From: a gamma proteobacterium symbiont of Ctena orbiculata
GTDB taxonomy: Bacteria; Pseudomonadota; Gammaproteobacteria; Chromatiales; Chromatiaceae
Length of the DNA stretch: 39,357 nucleotides
Assembly: GCA_003094555.1 (NCBI GenBank)
Contig: NATW01000101.1
Coordinates: forward strand, 1 to 39,357
Direction: 5' to 3'
A model generated the notes under the pieces. It was given only the letters and a program-made list of their open reading frames with translations, was not told the DNA's origin and ran no database searches. This document shows, piece after piece, positions 35,626-39,357 of the stretch (the first letter of the stretch is position 1; each line of letters opens with the position of its first letter). Both the position numbers and the translations under genes were made by a program.

Positions 35626-37038
35626 ATGACCATCCGTACCCGATTCGCGCCCAGCCCCACCGGCTATCTCCACGTGGGAGGTGCCCGTACCGCCCTCTTT
35701 TCCTGGCTCTATGCCCGCAAGCACGGGGGCAAGTTCGTGCTGCGTATCGAGGATACCGACCTGGAGCGGTCCACCATGGAGTCGGTGAATGCCATTCTCG
35801 AGGGTATGACCTGGCTCGGCCTGGAGTATGACGAAGGCCCCTTCTACCAGACCAAACGCTTCGACCGCTACGATGAGGTGATCCAGGATCTGCTGGCCCG
35901 GGGGCTGGCCTATCGCTGCAACTGCAGCCGTGAGCGGCTCGACCGGCTGCGCGATGAGGCGATGAAGAATAAGCAAAAGCCCCGTTACGACGGCCATTGC
36001 AGGGCACGGACGGTGAGTCCCGACGAACCCCATGTGATCCGTTTTCGTAATCCCGATAACGGGATCGTGGTGGTGGATGATCTGATTCGGGGCAGGGTCA
36101 GCTTCAACAACGAGGAGTTGGATGACCTGATCATCCGCCGTACCGATGGATCACCCACCTACAACCTGACGGTGGTGGTGGACGATCTGGATATGCAGAT
36201 CACCCATGTCATCCGTGGTGATGACCATCTCAATAACACCCCGAGGCAGGTCAATATTCTGCAGGCCCTGGGTACGAACCCGCCCAAGTATGGGCATGTG
36301 CCGATGATCCTGGGTGATGACGGCTCACGCTTGTCGAAGCGCCATGGCGCGGTGAGTGTGATGCAGTATCGGGAGGCGGGATTTCTCCCCGAGGCGCTGC
36401 TCAACTACCTGGTGCGTCTGGGTTGGTCCCATGGGGATCAGGAGATCTTCAGTATCGATGAGATGATCGAGCTGTTCGATATCGATGCGGTAAACAAGGC
36501 TGCCTCCAGCTTCAACACAGACAAGCTTTTGTGGTTGAATCAGCACTATATCAAGCAGGAGAGTGCAAAGCGTATTGCCCACCTGTTGAGTCCGCATATG
36601 GGGGATCTCGACATCGATCCCTCCCAGGGTCCCGATCTGGTGGCCGTGGCAGAGGCCCATCAGGAGCGTGCCAACACCCTGGTCGAGATGGCCGAGATGA
36701 GTGCCTTCTGTTACCGGGATTTCGAGACCTTTGAGGAGAAGGCCGCCAAGAAACATCTGCGTCCCGCCGCCAGGGAACCCCTGCAGCGCATGCGAGAGGC
36801 GTTGGCCAGCTTGGGTGATTGGACAGGGGAGACCCTGCATCGGGCAGTGGATCTGGTGGCTGCGGAACTGGATGTGAAGATGGGCAAGGTGGCCCAACCG
36901 CTGCGTGTGGCCCTGGTGGGGCGCGCCGCATCTCCCGGGATCGATGTGACCCTCTATCTGGTGGGGAAGGAGGCCAGTCTGCGGCGCATCGACAAGGCCC
37001 TTGAATATATCGATCAGCGTGAAGCGAATGCGGGCTGA
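35626..37038 (+). CDS. gltX: Glutamyl-tRNA synthetase
   Basis: GltX charges tRNA-Glu, or both tRNA-Glu and tRNA-Gln if non-discriminating. A glnS gene follows, so it is probably discriminating. The 470-residue length is standard. The HIGH-equivalent motif is in [18 protein letters not shown], and the KMSKS-equivalent is [13 protein letters not shown] zinc-type CNC...YDGHC set (residues about 99-127) matches E. coli GltX. The [17 protein letters not shown] and [11 protein letters not shown] strings are typical. glnS starts 38 bases after the stop and is probably cotranscribed. Confidence 0.97.
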   Translation: MTIRTRFAPSPTGYLHVGGARTALFSWLYARKHGGKFVLRIEDTDLERSTMESVNAILEGMTWLGLEYDEGPFYQTKRFDRYDEVIQDLLARGLAYRCNCSRERLDRLRDEAMKNKQKPRYDGHCRARTVSPDEPHVIRFRNPDNGIVVVDDLIRGRVSFNNEELDDLIIRRTDGSPTYNLTVVVDDLDMQITHVIRGDDHLNNTPRQVNILQALGTNPPKYGHVPMILGDDGSRLSKRHGAVSVMQYREAGFLPEALLNYLVRLGWSHGDQEIFSIDEMIELFDIDAVNKAASSFNTDKLLWLNQHYIKQESAKRIAHLLSPHMGDLDIDPSQGPDLVAVAEAHQERANTLVEMAEMSAFCYRDFETFEEKAAKKHLRPAAREPLQRMREALASLGDWTGETLHRAVDLVAAELDVKMGKVAQPLRVALVGRAASPGIDVTLYLVGKEASLRRIDKALEYIDQREANAG

Positions 37039-37076
37039 TGGCGTTATGGACATAACCGAGACAAGAAGCAGAGACC

Positions 37077-38771
37077 ATGAGTAAACCCCAATCCAGCACA
37101 CCGACCAATTTTATCCGCCAGATCATCGATCAGGATCTGCAGACGGGTAAACACGATGGACGGGTGCACACCCGTTTCCCCCCCGAACCCAATGGCTATC
37201 TGCATATCGGTCATGCCAAGTCGATCGTACTCAATTTCGGTGTCGCTGAGGACTATCAGGGCCTGTGTAATCTGCGTTTCGACGATACCAATCCCCACAA
37301 GGAAAATATCGAGTTCGTGGAGAGTATCCAGGCGGATGTACGCTGGCTCGGATATGATTGGGATGAGCGTCTTTTCTATGCCTCCGACTACTTTCAACAG
37401 CTCTACGACTTTGCAGTAGAGCTGATCCGGGCCGACAAGGCCTTCGTCTGTGATCTGGATGGGGAGCAGATGCGCGCCTATCGCGGTACCCTGACCGAGC
37501 CTGGCCAGGAGAGTCCCTATCGCAGCCGTTCCGTGGAGGAGAATCTGGATCTCTTCGCGCGCATGAAAGCGGGCGAATTCGAAGACGGTGCGCGGGTGTT
37601 GCGGGCCAAGATCGATATGGCGTCGCCGAATATGAACATGCGTGACCCGACCCTGTATCGCATCCGCCACGGGGTGATCCATCATCAGACCGGCGAGGCC
37701 TGGTGTATCTATCCCATGTACGACTATACCCATCCGGTCTCGGATGCCCTGGAGGGGATCACCCACTCCCTCTGTACCCTGGAATTCGAGGATCACCGCC
37801 CCCTCTACGACTGGGTGCTGGATAACATCTCGATTCCCAATCACCCGCAGCAGATCGAGTTTTCCCGGCTCAATCTCGAGTACACCATTGTCAGCAAGCG
37901 CAAGCTCACCCAGCTGGTTGACGATGGATTCGTGGAGGGTTGGGACGACCCGCGCATGCCGACTCTGGCGGGGATGCGGCGGCGCGGCTACACGGCCGCA
38001 TCGATTCGTGAATTCTGCCAGCGTATCGGCGTCACCAAGGCGGATGGCCTGGTGGAGATGGGTATGCTGGAGAACTGTATCCGCGAGGATCTCGATGCCC
38101 ATGCGCCCAGACGCATGGCGGTGATGCATCCTTTGAAGCTGGTGATCGAAAACTATCCAGAGGATCAGAGCGAAACCCTGCAGGCGCCAAATCACCCCAA
38201 GGATGAGACCATGGGGGTACGCGAAATCGAGTTCTGTGGTGAGATCTATATCGACCAGGCCGATTTTCGTGAACAGGCGAATAAGAAATACAAGCGTTTG
38301 GTGACTGGCGGGGAGGTGCGTCTGCGCAATGCCTACGTCATCAAATGTGAAGAGGTCGTGAAGAACAACCAGGGTGAAATCATCGAGCTACGTTGTAGCT
38401 ACGATCCTGAGACCCTTGGAAAAAACCCGGAAGGACGCAAGGTCAGGGGGGTTGTCCACTGGGTGTCCGCCAGGCATGGCATCAAGGGCGAGGTGCGTCT
38501 CTATGACCGCCTCTTCAATACGGCCGATGCCGACAGGGTCGAGGAGGGAGGCAGTTTTACCGATAACCTCAATCCCGACTCCCTGCGCACCCTGACGGAT
38601 TGCTACTTTGAGCCGGCATTGGGGAGTGCCGCGGCGGGCGAGCAGTATCAGTTCGAGCGGGAAGGCTATTTCATACTCGACAGCCGCGAGGCCAGCAGGG
38701 AGGAGCCGGTCTTCAACCGCATCATCACCCTGCGTGACTCCTGGGCCAAGATCGACAAGCCTGGTGGGTGA
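37077..38771 (+). CDS. glnS: Glutaminyl-tRNA synthetase
   Basis: GlnS charges tRNA-Gln directly. The 564-residue protein has the family N-terminus [11 protein letters not shown]...[21 protein letters not shown] with its HIGH motif, FDDTNPHKE, and [32 protein letters not shown]. The KMSKS-equivalent VSKRKL is near residue 275. The beta-barrel anticodon-binding region continues to a normal C-terminus ending [13 protein letters not shown] direct GlnS implies that the cell does not need the GatCAB route for Gln-tRNA. It is the second gene after gltX. Confidence 0.97.
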   Translation: MSKPQSSTPTNFIRQIIDQDLQTGKHDGRVHTRFPPEPNGYLHIGHAKSIVLNFGVAEDYQGLCNLRFDDTNPHKENIEFVESIQADVRWLGYDWDERLFYASDYFQQLYDFAVELIRADKAFVCDLDGEQMRAYRGTLTEPGQESPYRSRSVEENLDLFARMKAGEFEDGARVLRAKIDMASPNMNMRDPTLYRIRHGVIHHQTGEAWCIYPMYDYTHPVSDALEGITHSLCTLEFEDHRPLYDWVLDNISIPNHPQQIEFSRLNLEYTIVSKRKLTQLVDDGFVEGWDDPRMPTLAGMRRRGYTAASIREFCQRIGVTKADGLVEMGMLENCIREDLDAHAPRRMAVMHPLKLVIENYPEDQSETLQAPNHPKDETMGVREIEFCGEIYIDQADFREQANKKYKRLVTGGEVRLRNAYVIKCEEVVKNNQGEIIELRCSYDPETLGKNPEGRKVRGVVHWVSARHGIKGEVRLYDRLFNTADADRVEEGGSFTDNLNPDSLRTLTDCYFEPALGSAAAGEQYQFEREGYFILDSREASREEPVFNRIITLRDSWAKIDKPGG

Positions 38772-38789
38772 AAAGGTGTTGGTTTCAGT

Positions 38790-38817
38790 CCGCAAATGAA
38801 CGCTAATAAACGTAAAT
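38790..38817 (-). repeat. Dispersed TTTGCGG-type repeat, copy D (reversed, diverged)
   Basis: On the minus strand the unit ends GCGTTCATTTGCGG and is preceded by TTTACGTTTATTA, matching the plan of copies A-C with more changes. It begins 18 bases past the glnS stop. Confidence 0.5.
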
Positions 38818-38883
38818 AAGTTCGAGTAAACCATATAGACTGGCTAGCTTCACTCCAGAAGAAACGAGCACTCTCTATACCCC

Positions 38884-38989
38884 GGCACCTGACGGTTGTC
38901 TTTCTCCGACGCCCCGACAGTACTTCCCTGTGCTGACGGGGCTTACGCGACATCCCTGTCGCTACTGCGAAAGACAACCATCAGGTGCC
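38884..38989. repeat. 106-bp structured repeat, copy 2
   Basis: Outer arms (38884-38904 and 38969-38989) pair over 21 bases with one G-T wobble. The inner hairpins match copy 1 in place and loop sequence. Where copy 1 and copy 2 differ in the stems, both sides change together: the outer arm GGCGGC/GCCGCC becomes GGCACC/GGTGCC, and the inner GCGGCA/TGCCGC becomes GCGACA/TGTCGC. Confidence 0.85.
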
Positions 38990-39047
38990 TACCCGCTATC
39001 ATCTGGTTTATGTAATCTATTGAATATTAGGATTTCAAGCGAACTAT

Positions 39048-39066
39048 GGTGGGGCTCTGCCCCACC
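39048..39066. repeat. GGTGGGGC/GCCCCACC hairpin repeat
   Basis: Perfect 8-base arms surround a TCT loop, the same unit type as at 31884-31902 and within 23054-23139. Confidence 0.65.
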
Positions 39067-39135
39067 AATCACCGCGAATATACGGTATAAAGCTAATTTA
39101 AAGGCTAGGCTGAGACCTAATACTATTTGCGCAAA

Positions 39136-39162
39136 TTGGCGGTGATTGGCGTCCATTTGCGG
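39136..39162 (+). repeat. Dispersed TTTGCGG-type repeat, copy C
   Basis: The unit starts TTGGCGGTGATTGGCG and ends CATTTGCGG, 75 bases before tRNA-Ala. Confidence 0.7.
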
Positions 39163-39236
39163 TTAGATTCTTTCTTGCAAGCGGGAAAAAAGCAGTGGAC
39201 AAAACTGTCATAATCCCCTAATATTCGCGGCTTTCC

Positions 39237-39312
39237 GGGGCCATAGCTCAGCTGGGAGAGCGCAACACTGGCAGTGTTGAGGTCGGCGGTTCGATCCCGC
39301 CTGGCTCCACCA
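39237..39312 (+). tRNA. tRNA-Ala (anticodon GGC)
   Basis: A full 76-nt cloverleaf is present. The acceptor stem is GGGGCCA/TGGCTCC with one G-U pair, the D arm GCTC/GAGC, the anticodon stem CAACA/TGTTG with loop CTGGCAG, the T arm GGCGG/CCGCC, and the CCA is encoded. The anticodon GGC reads GCC and GCU. In E. coli the tRNA-Ala(GGC) genes alaWX also lie near gltX. Confidence 0.98.
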
Positions 39313-39357
39313 ATTTCTTGTGAAGCAGGCGCTGATTCATTAGACCTGGGTATCCAC

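Larger units (their letters stand above)
38772..39236. other. 465-base intergenic region, glnS to tRNA-Ala
   Basis: The stretch is almost wholly repeats: a reversed TTTGCGG-type unit, the second 106-bp structured repeat, a GGTGGGGC hairpin and a third TTTGCGG-type unit. I see no open frame with coding character. The structured repeat may act as the end of the gltX-glnS transcript. Confidence 0.6.

Noticed and set aside
36325-37101. 258-codon minus-strand open frame opposite gltX
   Set aside because: Shadow of gltX; no domain, composition of antisense type.
37044-38195. 383-codon minus-strand open frame opposite glnS
   Set aside because: It is antisense to a certain glnS gene and rich in His/Ile/Leu in the way typical of reversed coding sequence.
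23054-39162. CRISPR array from the clustered repeats
   Set aside because: The repeats are unlike each other in type, widely spaced and partly inverted, with no regular spacers and no cas gene.

Overview
The window looks like an ordinary chromosomal segment of a free-living or symbiotic gammaproteobacterium of moderate GC content. The evidence is YaeQ, ArfB, GreB and SrkA proteins of enterobacterial type, MotY, CheV, a VC_2705-type symporter with its DUF4212 partner, and a tRNA-Val / gltX ... tRNA-Ala(GGC) neighbourhood that echoes the E. coli valU-gltX-alaWX region. The protein set resembles sulfur-oxidising Chromatiales relatives such as Sedimenticola or Ca. Thiodiazotropha. That placement is a guess from general resemblance and was not tested. 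I see no phage, insertion sequence, CRISPR array or plasmid gene.

Layout. 1-4.0 kb: the end of a YdbL-like lipoprotein gene, a GNAT acetyltransferase, an NHL-repeat beta-propeller, and on the minus strand a histidine phosphatase and a PQQ-type aldose dehydrogenase. 4.3-9.1 kb: arfB, gltA and yaeQ on the plus strand, a TPMT-type methyltransferase, srkA and greB. 9.3-12.5 kb: a subtilisin-like lipoprotein protease followed by a PrcB-like lipoprotein. 12.6-13.6 kb: two unrecognised proteins. 13.7-20.5 kb (minus): an acetate block of DUF4212, a Na+/solute symporter, a cNMP/CBS/DUF294 protein, a DEDDh exonuclease and acs. 21.0-23.0 kb: a TerB-like protein and a response regulator with PAS and a degenerate GGDEF domain. 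23.2-27.7 kb (minus): a CbrX-CbrA-CbrB-like operon. It encodes a small two-TM protein, a 986-residue symporter/histidine-kinase fusion, and an NtrC-type regulator without the GAFTGA loop. 27.8-28.8 kb: cheV. 29.1-31.8 kb: a three-gene operon of DUF6394, a two-RCK potassium channel and a hemerythrin. 32.0-35.2 kb: motY, an acyltransferase and a lipase. 35.2 kb to the end: tRNA-Val, gltX, glnS and tRNA-Ala.

How the parts may work together. The acetate block and the CbrAB-like operon are both headed by the same kind of palindrome, with GTTACC/GGTAAC cores around a 3-nt centre, so one regulator may link acetate uptake and activation to the sensor system. The cheV and motY genes each have a candidate sigma-28 promoter, the motY one with an exact GCCGATAA -10 box.

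The intergenic DNA is rich in small repeats. Two 106-bp elements fold as an outer 21-bp stem holding two inner hairpins, show compensatory base changes, and flank gltX-glnS. Four copies of a roughly 27-bp TTTGCGG-type repeat and three GGTGGGG/CCCCACC hairpins are scattered nearby. These repeats, the shared palindrome, the GAFTGA-less regulator, the protease/PrcB pair and the K+ channel-hemerythrin operon are the most interesting items.
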